Assembly: GCA_035610835.1 (NCBI GenBank)
Contig: CM069457.1
Coordinates: forward strand, 43,131,319-43,195,318
From: Ophiura sarsii
Taxonomy: Eukaryota; Echinodermata; Ophiuroidea; Amphilepidida; Ophiuridae
Length of the DNA stretch: 64,000 nt
Reading direction: 5' to 3'
Below the pieces are notes generated by a model, which ran no database searches, had not been told where the DNA came from, and saw only the letters and a list, made by a program, of their open reading frames with translations. Below, in pieces: positions 24,111 through 34,115 of the stretch (the stretch's first letter is position 1; each line of letters begins with the position of its first letter). A program made the position numbers and the translations under genes.

Positions 24111-25290
24111 CTATTTCCTATCTTTCAATATCGTGTAATAAAAAACCTTTATACGTCCAAACAGAGACAAATAATGTGATCAATTTTTACGATAACTAGA
24201 AACTCTTACACAGCCACAGAAATATCGCCTTCACGTGTTTCCAGATGTACAGGCAGCAAATTCAATATTAGCGCGTTATGAAGGGGTGTGATAGTATTGT
24301 GACGCATAAAAAGCTTTAAAGGGCATCTTTCCTAATCTCCTGTGAATGTTATAATTTTCTGTCTGCTGCCCAGTTCTTTGGTAAATCCAATGCCAGTAGA
24401 CCTTGTATTTGGTCGGTTCTCGGATTAGTCTGCTTTAGTATACCTTTTTCTTGTCACTCTATGAACATGTACCGAAAGAGGGCTCACTCCCCATGGACCG
24501 CTCCCCATCCTCTGATCTCACCCCCGAGAAAAAAAGGTCTACTTGCATTGGATTGACCTCGTTGACCTCCGTATACTTTTACATTAGTGCTCGTCCAAAA
24601 ATTGGACGCATACGTAATGAGCAATTTGTTCGCGTGGGGTTCAAAATTAACCAATGGCAGACACGATAAATACGAAGTATATGAATATTTATATACGTCT
24701 ACGCAGAGATTCGAATCTTGCTCACTTGATAAATTCAAAATGTCGATTTTCTGGCACTGTATAGCCGCCGTTTCGGTCTAAAATCACACTTTAGGAGTTA
24801 TCTTTGACATTGGTCCTCGCCCAAAATATGTTCCTCAGAGATATAGCTACATTTCCGCATATGTGACTATTTCCATGCTATTTCCTATCTTTCAATATCG
24901 TGTAATAAAAAACCTTTATACGTTTAAACAGAGACAAATAATTTGATCATTGTTTACGATAACTAGAGACTCTTACACAGCCACAGAAATACCCCCTTCA
25001 CGCGTTTCTAGATGTACAAACAGCAAATTCAATATTAGCGCGTTATGAAGGGGTGTGATACTATCGTGACGCATAAAAAGCATCGTCCCTAGTAATCCCT
25101 AGTGTGCTCAAGCACAGTTCTTTTGTAAATCCAATGCCAGTAGACCTTGTATTTGGTCGGTTCTCGGATGGGAAGTATCAGGGGGTGTTGTTCGATTGTG
25201 TGACAGTGAAATTATACAAGGCATACGAGTAGACTATTCTCGGATGGGAAGTATCAGAGGGTGTTGTGTGACAGTAAAATTATACAAAGT
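24111..25290. repeat. Direct duplication (~200 bp and ~55 bp blocks) with inverted flanks
   Basis: ctatttcctatctttcaata and the following ~200 bp at 24111 recur at 24879. ccagtagaccttgtatttgg recurs at ~24390 and ~25137. Outside these, gtcactcaatcgaacaacac (~24033) is inverted at ~25180-25205 and again, shorter, at ~25260. This looks like a rearranged long-TIR element. Confidence 0.65.
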
Positions 25291-26210
25291 CGACTATTGG
25301 CAAACGGACCACAGGTAAGGTAGGTCGGTCGATCGGTCGGTCGGGCGTTTTGGGATTTTGTCCCCAACATTTTCCCGAAAACGTTGGTGAATTTGTCATC
25401 ATTGTTGGACATTTAAAAAAAATCTTTTATTTTCATTATTTGGTACGTTAGTTTAGTGGGTAGGTCGGTCTAGTACTTAGTAGAACACTGAGGATTTTTT
25501 CGTCGCTTAAACGAGAAAGTTTTCTCTCCAATATGTAGACTATGCCATAGTCCTTTGTATTATTTCATTTTTTAATATTTTTTTTCATTTGCCTGGTAAA
25601 ATTACTTGAACTTGATGTTTGACATTTTAGTTACTTACATTTGATTTTGTATAAAATCAAATCTATCCCAAATCGGGCTAGAGTTTTCTCATGCTATAAT
25701 TTATATAAACATGTAAACTTCAATCCCGCAAGCTGCAAATTTTATAGTTTTGTTTCTTTGCATTGTTCAGTAACATAGGGGAAAGCTAGATTAAAGCAAG
25801 ATTAAAGATTTTAGACTAAAACACAAACATTTAAAAACTGGTTTGGCATGGCAATTTCAAGACACCAAACCACAAACAACAAGTAATTAATGTTTATATT
25901 CTGTAACTGATAACAGCAGACAAAACAATCCATGTGTGGTTTTCAAGGTTTGGTATATTCTGGGGGATATACAGCAGACCTGAGGAACCAGATATTAATT
26001 TGGATCCACTTGAGGTTGTAGATGTTGAAACGGATACAAGTTTCGTTTAAGTGGACTATGGAGTAGTCTATCCAATATGACACCTCATTCATAACAAATT
26101 TAGTGGATATTTTTTACGTTATGGTAATTTTTAATAAACACACCTAACGAGAAAAACAAATCTATGGTTTGTACAACGCGTCTACAAACACTGGGTCCAC
26201 CTGTACCTAA

Positions 26211-26665
26211 GGCCAAATAAAAAAAAACCTAGTTTCTCGTCCCAACTTTTTGAAAAATGGAGGATGAGGGCAGTTTTTTTTTTTTTTTTTTTTCCAAAAT
26301 GGCGGATCCAAGATGGCGGATGCCCCTTTTTCCAAAACTGGTTTCGCTTTTTCCAACATGGTGGAAATGTTTTTGCTTCAAAATGGCCGCCACTTTTCTA
26401 AGACTAGCTTTATAACCTTAAAATGAGTACATTTCGCCTGTTGTGTTGTTTTTTGATTGTAACACAGGTTTTTTTAAAATATTGACACGTTCTCCATTAA
26501 CAACATCAGTGTGATCTTGAAATTAAAATTTAAAAAATTAAAAAAATTAAAAAAAAAATTAAAAAAATTTAAAAAACTTAAAAATAAAATAAAAACGATT
26601 TGGGATGCGGCAGCCAAAACGGATGCGCGCGGGGACGAGAAACTACTATATTTTTTTATTTGGCC
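26211..26665. mobile_element. PIF/Harbinger-like MITE
   Basis: Ends GGCCAAATAAAAAAAA and TTTTTTTATTTGGCC, then tagtttctcgtccc and ggggacgagaaacta, with TAA duplicated on both sides (26208-26210, 26666-26668). A 3-bp TAA target and GGCC ends fit PIF/Harbinger. The interior is A/T-rich, with repeated 'tccaaaatggcgga'-type text. Confidence 0.8.
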
Positions 26666-27320
26666 TAACACAAAAAAGTTCCTGACCTGGTGCTTGAATG
26701 TTAACTATCAAATTAAACAAAAATACATTATGAAATGCAATATGAAATTTGGACTTGATCCTGCTACATGGTTTTACATTAGGTCCTCATTCGTCAGAAA
26801 CTCAATACAGAATGCATGGAATGATGGTATAAATGGTATTGATGGTATTCATATTGTAAGCTCCCTTAGTGCAGAAATGTATAAATGATTACTGGCATGC
26901 GCAGTTTATTGGGATAAGTTCAGAAAAGACCATTCCAGCTTTAAAAAAGTTGTTTTTGTGACGTCGGATGTTTTTGGCAGATATTCATCTTTTTTAAACC
27001 ATATCATATCATGCCGTAATAACACAAATTCGGCAAGTTAAAAATACACCGGGAACCCATTGAGTGTAGGCCTACTGTTACTATAAATAGGGTTGGACAA
27101 ATCACCATACTTTTTTTGAAACGAGTTGTTTCTATGGCCAAATTTTGCGTAAAATCCAAATCTGTAAAAAGAAATGGCCTCCAATGACGTTTTACGTCGC
27201 TACTGATTCAAAATTCAAAATGGCCGCCAAAATGACTAAATTTGGCTTGTTATTGGCATATTTAAGGCTTTCAGTGTGTCTTTTTATATGTTTCAGGGTC
27301 TGGAATAGTTGAATTGGATA

Positions 27321-28117
27321 GGGGAAGGTGGGGTAATGGCGGACGCGGGGTAATCGCGGACAGGGCTGTATCTAAAGGCACTCCCCAGGTGAAAGAAGGT
27401 GGTATTTTGCCACCCTATGATGTTAGGTGCCTCTCCATTGAAATCACACAAAACCTAAATGGGATGGTTGTCTCGCAAATTCTCGCGAGAATTACAAAAA
27501 TCACTTTTTGGGCAAGTTGATATTTTGGTGCATTACTTTCTCTTTGAAACTGGTATTTCTACATCAAGGAAAACAAAGTCTTATTATTTTTTTATTTAAT
27601 GTATGATACCTTCTGATAAAAAAGAAATGAATTCGGAGTCACAATGATGAGCATAATAATAAGAGAGGATGTGCCCATACATTGTACATGGATTGGGGGT
27701 AATCCCGGACATGTACCGTTTCCATGGTAACCAATATGGGCGTGGTCAATTTAACATCATAAATCGGTAATAGTTGTTGACCATATAAATATGTGACATT
27801 GTTCTTTGATTTCTGCTACACTTTTAAAAAGGGTATTTTTTAACTCCCATTGAAATACTGTATTCCAATAAAAAAGAGGGCTGCCATTGAAAAATACGGT
27901 CCGGGATTACCCCCAGAGTGTGGGGTAATGCCGGACGACGCCATTTTTTTTATTGCGTCGTAGCTTCGAATTTCAAAATGATGAGTTGATAAAAACTTGA
28001 TAAAAGGTAGAACCATCACAGTGCTTTGTGTTTACATGATTTTTATTGTTATATGACGTATTATATGTGTGTTATACCTCTCTGACAAAATGTGTCCGCC
28101 ATTACCCCACCTTCCCC
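27321..28117. mobile_element. 797-bp TA-flanked element nested in the left TIR
   Basis: Ends GGGGAAGGTGGGGTAATGG and its complement, TA on both sides (27319-27320, 28118-28119). The right TIR of the host transposon keeps the uninterrupted site (gaattggatactct, inverted near 30390-30405). The 15-bp word ggggtaatnncggac recurs internally in both orientations. Confidence 0.9.
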
Positions 28118-28569
28118 TACTCTAAACACTAATTGGTGTGTATGGATGACATTTGACCTACATACTAATTTCTAAATTCAAAATGGCCGCCAAAATGACG
28201 TAATTTTGCCTATTTGTGGCATATTTTGACAGATATACGGCTTTCAATATGTCTTTTTTTATATGTTTTCAGGGTCTGGCAGTTGACTTTGATGCTTTAA
28301 ATACAAATTGGTGTATATGGCTGACATTTGAACCTAGACTACTGATTTAAACATTCAAAATGGCCGCCAAAATGGTTTAAATTTGCCTGTTAATTGTATA
28401 TTTTCACAGATACATGGTTTCCGCTACGTCTTTTTATGTTTTCACGGTCTGGGAAGTTGAACATAGGTTTTCATAGTCAAGGATCACAAAGTTGACATGT
28501 GTAACATGATTAGCAGTACCTATTAAAGACATTCTTGTACCTATAAGACATTATTTAAAGTAGTAACAG

Positions 28570-29731
28570 TGGGTCTTGACGACACAACCAAAGCTGCAGG
28601 TCATAAACTGTATGATGTAAAGGCCGACCACATCACCATTCAGGGTCCAAAGTACCTCCGAAAACAATGACCACTGGGTACAGTGAAAATGTCAGTCATT
28701 CAGGAGCTGATGGGGCTGCAGCATATGAATTGAAATTGAAATGTCTAGCGGTATTGGCTGATTGCGACATCGATGAGATAAAAAGCTCAATTGATTTCTG
28801 GATGTCTGATCGTGCTGGTGACTGTGCTTCGCTTCTAGAAAATCTTGGTGTGACCGAAGAGAAGATTCTCAAATGTACTGCTCACATCATATTAGGTGCA
28901 GATCATGCAGCAGATAAAGTGTTCAGAAAGCTTGAACAGAAAATCGGAGTTCAGAAGCTGCGCTACACGTGACTGTAGTCAATCATAGACTTTTTCGATG
29001 CCATGTTGACATAAACTCAAAGAAGTTAGTTCTGGCTGTCTCAACATACATACAGAATGATTGGTTCCTGTGTTGTGCCGAAATCTATTCCCAACTGGGT
29101 GACGCTTTCATTTTCCCATTGATGAACCTTCTGGGAATAGATGACAGAGGCAGCGATGTTGACATCGAGTGAGCGCAACTGGGCAGGAGTATGATCATTC
29201 TTTGAACAAAAGTTGCCTAAACTGAAACAAGTGAGAGATGGCGCAACGATTGCAGATGATGGCCAGAGACGACTTTATGCAGCGGTAGGCCTACTTGGCG
29301 AAGTGATTGATACGTTGGAGACACAGTTATCCCAGATGGCATTTTTCAACATTAGCGATGAGAGTAGTGCAGTAGACATGGATGAAACCAAGATGAAATT
29401 TGCCCCTCTGACAAATCTATGGTGCAAAGCAGAATTTGCTAAACTGGATGTTCGCATTACGGCAAGTGGTGGATCTACATCAGTTCAAACCCACTCTCGT
29501 AAAAACATCATCACAACGAATGGGTTACTGGCTGATCCCTCCTTCACAACACTAAGCAACACCGAAAAACACCAAAGATGGAAATGGGCAAGAACGTCTG
29601 AAAATGTTTCAGATGTTAAGGAGATAGAGTCAAATTACCTGCTGACAGTCAAAATGTCACACCGATTGGCACTTGCAAAGAAGGCAGAACTAAAACAGGA
29701 AGAAACTCACCAGAACAATGAAACCTTTTGA
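28570..29731 (+). pseudogene. Broken transposase-like gene in the 3.56-kb transposon
   Basis: Successive pieces look like one protein broken by a stop and frameshifts. VGLDDTTKAAGHKLYDVKAD then HITIQ (28568-28667) ends in TGA. Next is GADGAAAYELKLKCLAVLAD, IDFWMSDRAGDCASLLENLG and ILKCTAHIILGADHAADKVF (28667-28972), then a shift to WFLCCAEIYSQLGDAFIFPL (28969-29172), and a further open stretch of 172 codons (29213-29731). DD in LDDTT and D in MSDRAGD are plausible DDE-type acidic residues. Family not recognised. Confidence 0.6.
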
Positions 29732-30790
29732 AGCATGTAAGGACCACCAGGGTTCAGTGACACCAGATTGCGTCGCCTTACTTGAGCAGTTGACTGACAA
29801 AGACCTTATCTGTGAGATAGGGTATATCTGAGGGCTACAGTAGCCACAAATATTCGGCAAATGCGACAAACAAAAGTAGATGGCAGAAACAAAATGGTTA
29901 CATTTTCTAATGATGAACCAAAACAATCAATCGGCAATGCTGTGATATTGATGCTCTGTTAAAGAATGTCTTATAGGTACAAAAATGTCTTTAATAGGTA
30001 CTGCTAATCATGTTACACATGTCAACTTTGTGATCCTTGACTATGAAAACCTATGTTCAACTTCCCAGACCCTGAAAACATAAAAAGACGTAGCGGAAAC
30101 CATGTATCTGTGAAAATATACAATTAACAGGCAAATTTACTCCATTTTGGCGGCCATTTTGAATGTTTAAATCAGTAGTCTAGGTTTAAATGTCATCCAT
30201 ATACACCAATTTGTATTCAAAGCATCAAAGTCAACTGTCCAGACCCTGAAAACATATAAAAAGACATATTGAAAGCAGTATCTGTCAAAATATGCCATAA
30301 ATAGGCAAAATTACGTCATTTTGGCGGCCATTTTGAATTTAGAAATTAGTATGTAGGTCAAATGTCATCCATACACACCAATTAGTGTTGAGAGTATCCA
30401 ATTCAACTATTCCAGACCCTGAAACATATAAAAAGACACACTAAAAGCCTTAAATATGCCAATAACAAGCCACATGATTTAGTCATTTTGACGGCCATTT
30501 TGATTTTTTAATCAGTAGCGACGTAAAACGTCATCATGGTCATTGGAGGTCCAAAATGTTGATGGATTTGGATTCTACACAAAATTTGGCCATAGAAACA
30601 ACTCGTTTTGCATCAGTTTTGTAAAAAAAGTCTAGATTTGCCCAACCCTACTATAAAGGATGGACACGATAAGTATCCTATCCTATTCATCTAATTTGAA
30701 TAGGATAGTCTATAACTCCCTATATTGTTTGGGATTGAGAAGAGACGGTGGCACAGTAGAAATAGGATTTATTGTGTCCGTCTTGGTACT

Positions 30791-31049
30791 CTCTAAATGT
30801 AAAAGAGTGGTTTTCCACTCTTTCAAGGAGTTAAACGCAGGACAACACGTTTTTGAGTGGAAAAACACTCTAAAGGAGTGAAAGGGGATTTTATATGACA
30901 ATGTTCCACTCTATTGAGAGTGAAAAATTACCTTTCATACTCATTTTAGAGTGGACATTTTCCACTCTAAAACAGGTTGTCCTGCGTTTCACTCCCTTCA
31001 CTCCTTTTCGAGTGAATTTCCACTCTTTCCACTCGTTTTACATTTAGAG
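30791..31049. mobile_element. Foldback MITE (CTCTAAATGTAAAA ends)
   Basis: Ends ctctaaatgtaaaagagtgg and ccactcgttttacatttaga; inner arms (gcaggacaacacgttttt; aaaacaggttgtcctgc) pair. The word 'gagtg/cactc' is iterated throughout. About 259 bp, non-coding. Confidence 0.75.
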
Positions 31050-31673
31050 CAGTGGCGTAGCTCAGCCCCCTGACGAAAAAAACCAATTTGGTCCCCCGCC
31101 CCCCACCCCCCTAAAAAAAAAAAGGGGTGAGAAAAAAAGGAAATATGAAAAAAATTAGAAAAAAGACCGAGGTTATTAGCCAAATAGAAGGCAAAATTGT
31201 ACATGTAGTACATTTACTGTGCGATTTTTTTGGAGTGATTTGCGTGAAGACTAGTATTATATCACGAACCATAGCAACGTCTTTTGATTATCTACGAAAA
31301 TGTAACTTTCATACTTGTTTTGAACAAACTAACCTACTATATAAAAGAGAAGAGAATTTATAATCTTATATTCTCTATAGTTGTTTTAGAAAAGCCTATG
31401 CCTATCCCTTTACACCGCACCTGCTATTTCCGCACACTTTCAATATGCCCTTTTCTTGTTCTATAGGCCACTATCATGACTATTGCCCTTCTTTTTCCAT
31501 TTCCTTTTCTTCTCTTAGTCTTATCTTTCCTTTTTGTCTCCTTTCCTTTTCCCCTTTCCTATTTCTTTCTCCCACCCCCCCCCCCCCCCCTTGTTTTCCT
31601 TTTTTTCTTCTTCTTCATACCCCGTGGTGCTGCAGACACCGCAGCACCCCCCCCCCCCCCGAATCCGCCGTTG

Positions 31674-31850
31674 AACTAAGTTGTGATGAACTTTATAGAG
31701 CATGGTCAGTCTAGCTTGTCGGCTACTGTCTTTCAGGGTGGGCCATGAGAGTTGTTGCATCATGGCTCCAACGCTGCTTGTTCTCCTAAAGTTGTTAAGG
31801 GTAAAGCTGGCAGCTCTCCTTTGTATTTTCTCCAATTTGTTGGAGTTTTG
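31674..31850 (-). pseudogene. 3' scrap of a LINE reverse transcriptase
   Basis: Minus-strand translation KIQRRAASFTLNNFRRTSSV then QQLSWPTLKDSSRQARLTML and YKVHHNLV is the conserved post-RT segment of jockey/CR1-group elements (QRRAARFV...W..L..RR...RL.M.YKI). Nothing upstream continues it, and downstream it runs into C-rich sequence. A truncated relic. Confidence 0.75.
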
Positions 31851-31934
31851 ACTATTTCCCTACAACCTCTCCCCAGAGTCACAGTGAGGTGTAATAAAAC
31901 AAATACTATTTTATGGTATGATCGGGGCAATAGG

Positions 31935-32033
31935 GCACACTATTTTCCCTCGGTACTGGCTACGGGCCTATCACCCGTCATCCTTCGGGTTCGGGGTGAT
32001 AGGCCCGTAGAGTACCTCGGGAAAATAGTTTGC
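31935..32033. repeat. ~41-bp inverted repeat, 17-nt loop
   Basis: Core arms ctacgggcctatcaccc and gggtgataggcccgtag pair perfectly, extended by gcacactattttccctcgg against cgagggaaaatagt-like sequence. Probably the tip of a foldback element. Confidence 0.75.
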
Positions 32034-32536
32034 TCTGACTGCTACACGATTTCTCAGATTATGTCCATGATGACCGATAAAGGGGCCCGGGGGGGGGGGG
32101 GGGGGGGGGCACGCAACTTCTTTTTTTTGGTAGCGGTATGCCGCCCGGGTCTCAAAAAGGGGGCTACAGAACTGAAATTAACTGAGTGGATTTTATGACG
32201 AAAATAGGGTCTTAGGAACTGACTTTTTTTTCCATAAAAGTAGGTCTTGAGAACTGGCCTATAGTTTAGTTTTGTTTAGCAAGAACTTGCAAATTTTCGA
32301 TTTTTTTTGGGTTTAGAACGCAACATTTTCGAAGTATTGGGGCTTTGGAACGCAAAATTTCGCGATTTTTGAATTATCAATAAATTAAGAACTGATGCAG
32401 GCTCAAAAGGGGGGTCATAAGAGCTAGCAGCAGAGGGTGAAAAAGGGGGTCTTCAGCGCGGCACATACCTATACCCTTTTCCAATGTCAGTGCCGCCCCC
32501 AACCCCAACCCCCCGGGAAAGGGGCCTCAGCTATGT

Positions 32537-33655
32537 TCGGACAGGGGGGTGTCTGAGGGTGGATGTGCCCCCAGTCAGAAGTAGAAATTTTTTCAATTTT
32601 CGAACTCATTTGGTGCGATCTGGTGTATACTTTTGACCAACATTTTATCAAAAAGCCACCTCTTCATTTCCAATAAATATTTAGGTTTTTTTTATCAATG
32701 CACGAAAGAAGTGGAGCATATTATACTGATATATTTTTGATTTAATATAGATGATTTAAAAGCTCGAACAGAGGGGAGTCTGAGTAGAAATTTTTCTCAA
32801 TTTTCGAACAGGGGGGAGTCTGTCTGAGGGGGGATAAGTAGAAACATTTCCAAATTTCGAACTCATTTGGTGCGATCTGGTGTATACTTTTGACCAACAT
32901 TTTATCGAAAAGCCACCTCTTCATTTCCAATAAATATTTAGGTTTTTTTTATCAATGCACGAAAGAAGTGGAGCATATTATACTGATATATTTTTGATTT
33001 AATATAGATGATTTAAAAGCTCGAACAGAGGGGAGTCTGAGTAGAAATTTTTCTCAATTTTCGAACTCATTTGGTGCGATCTGGTGTATACTTTTGACCA
33101 ACATTTTATCAAAAAGCCACCTCTTCATTTCCAATAATTTTTTTAAATTTTTTATCAATGCACGAAAGAAGTTGAGCATATTATACTGATATATTTTTTA
33201 TTTAAGTATAGATGATTTAAAAGCTCGAACAGGGGGGAGTCTGAGTAGAAATGTTTTCAATTTTCGAACTCATTTGGTGCGATCTGGTGTATACTTTTGA
33301 CCAACATTTTATCAAAAAGCCACGTCTTCATTTCCAATAAATATGTTTATTTTTTATCAATGCACGAAAGAAGTTGAGCATATTATACTGATATATTTTT
33401 GATTTAAGTATAGATGATTTGAAAGCTCGAACAGGGGGGAGTCTGAGTAGAAATGTTGTCAATTTTCGAACTCATTTGGTGCGATCTGGTGTATACTTTT
33501 GACCAACATCTTATCGAAAAGCCACCTCTTCATTTCCAATCAATGCGTTATCAATGCAAGAAAGAAGTAGGCCTAGAGCATAATATACTGATTTTTTCTT
33601 AATTTAAGTATAGATTGTTTAAAAGCTCGAACAGGGGGAGTCTGAGGGGTGATGT
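32537..33655. repeat. ~205-bp tandem array upstream of FIBP
   Basis: The landmark gcgatctggtgtatac occurs at 32615, 32872, 33077, 33279 and 33481, i.e. spacings 257, 205, 202, 202. Each unit also has tcgaacaggggggagtctga, ccaacattttatca and gcacgaaagaagt. The longer first spacing comes from an internal repeat of the gagtctgag segment. The array ends ~370 bp before the FIBP start codon. Confidence 0.9.
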
Positions 33656-33679
33656 GCCCCCCTCCCCCTTCTTCCTCTC

Positions 33680-33715
33680 TTTTTTTTTTTTTTTTTTTTG
33701 GTAGAGGTCGTGCCC

Positions 33716-33766
<51 letters not shown>
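33680..33766. repeat. T-run and 50-base C-run in the FIBP upstream region
   Basis: A T-run of about 20 ends at 33699. After gtagaggtcgtgccct comes a run of 50 C at 33717-33766, about 260 bp upstream of FIBP ATG. This is the longest of many C/G runs in the window. It could form i-motif or G-quadruplex structures; its length may be an assembly artefact. Confidence 0.85.
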
Positions 33767-34027
33767 TGTATCCGCGCCTGCAGCTGTGACATTCTACCGT
33801 AACCATAGACTTAAAATAATTCTGTGACCGTAACACATGAGATTGTCTTTTTTAAAGACTCTTCTTGTTCTTATCAGTCATTGATTGATTGACTATCCAA
33901 AAACAGCCATCGATCTAGGGATTTTCGCCGTCACCAGTCTCAGAGTTGCAACACAGCCAATGCATGGAATGGATGGAAGAAATCACTCATTTTAATCACT
34001 GAAGTGTGTCGATTTTTCAACATAAAT

Positions 34028-34115
34028 ATGGCTGATATAACGCTGAATATATTTGTTGGTAACACGACGATGATAGATCCAGAAGTTTATCAGTATTGGC
34101 TCGACGGGTACTCAG
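34028..34115 (+). CDS. FIBP: FIBP exon 1 (start codon)
   Basis: ATG 34028 sits in aaatATGGct (G at +4) and begins the FIBP N-terminus, with [20 protein letters not shown] readable. The exon ends in phase 1 before GTTAGC at 34116. The window shows no TATA box within 150 bp. A CCAAT (33957) lies about 70 bp upstream. Confidence 0.95.

Larger units (their letters stand above)
27088..30649. mobile_element. 3.56-kb long-TIR transposon, superfamily unassigned
   Basis: Ends TAGGGTTGGacaaatc and gatttgcCCAACCCTA, with CTATAAA duplicated outside (27081-27087, 30651-30657). Each arm (~680 bp without the nested insert) consists of about three diverged tandem units of ~170-200 bp, each holding aaaatggccgccaaaatg and ttttcagggtctgg. 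A 1.4-kb central payload encodes transposase-like fragments. Long internally repeated TIRs recall Foldback/Galileo architecture, but the payload does not let me name the superfamily. Confidence 0.85.
20679..34027. other. Intergenic region between HNMT-like and FIBP
   Basis: No host gene recognised. Holds MITEs (20723, 21439, 22824, 23599, 26211), a hAT-end fragment at ~22400 (aggctttctcaactagattt), a local duplication at 24.1-25.3 kb, the 3.56-kb transposon at 27088, a foldback at 30791, a LINE scrap at 31674 and the tandem array at 32537. Stretches 21.8-22.4, 25.3-26.2 and 32.1-32.5 kb show only AT-rich or low-complexity sequence to me. Confidence 0.7.

Noticed and set aside
26511..26888. 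Lysine-rich 125-codon frame
   Set aside because: Translation of an A-rich low-complexity tract inside the Harbinger-like MITE.
27088..30649. Assigning the 3.56-kb transposon to the P/Galileo superfamily
   Set aside because: Architecture and a 7-bp duplication are suggestive, but the payload shows no THAP domain or P-like motif I can recognise. Left unassigned.
31445..31714. Proline/leucine-rich open frame
   Set aside because: Low-complexity pyrimidine tract and C-run translated; no protein signal.
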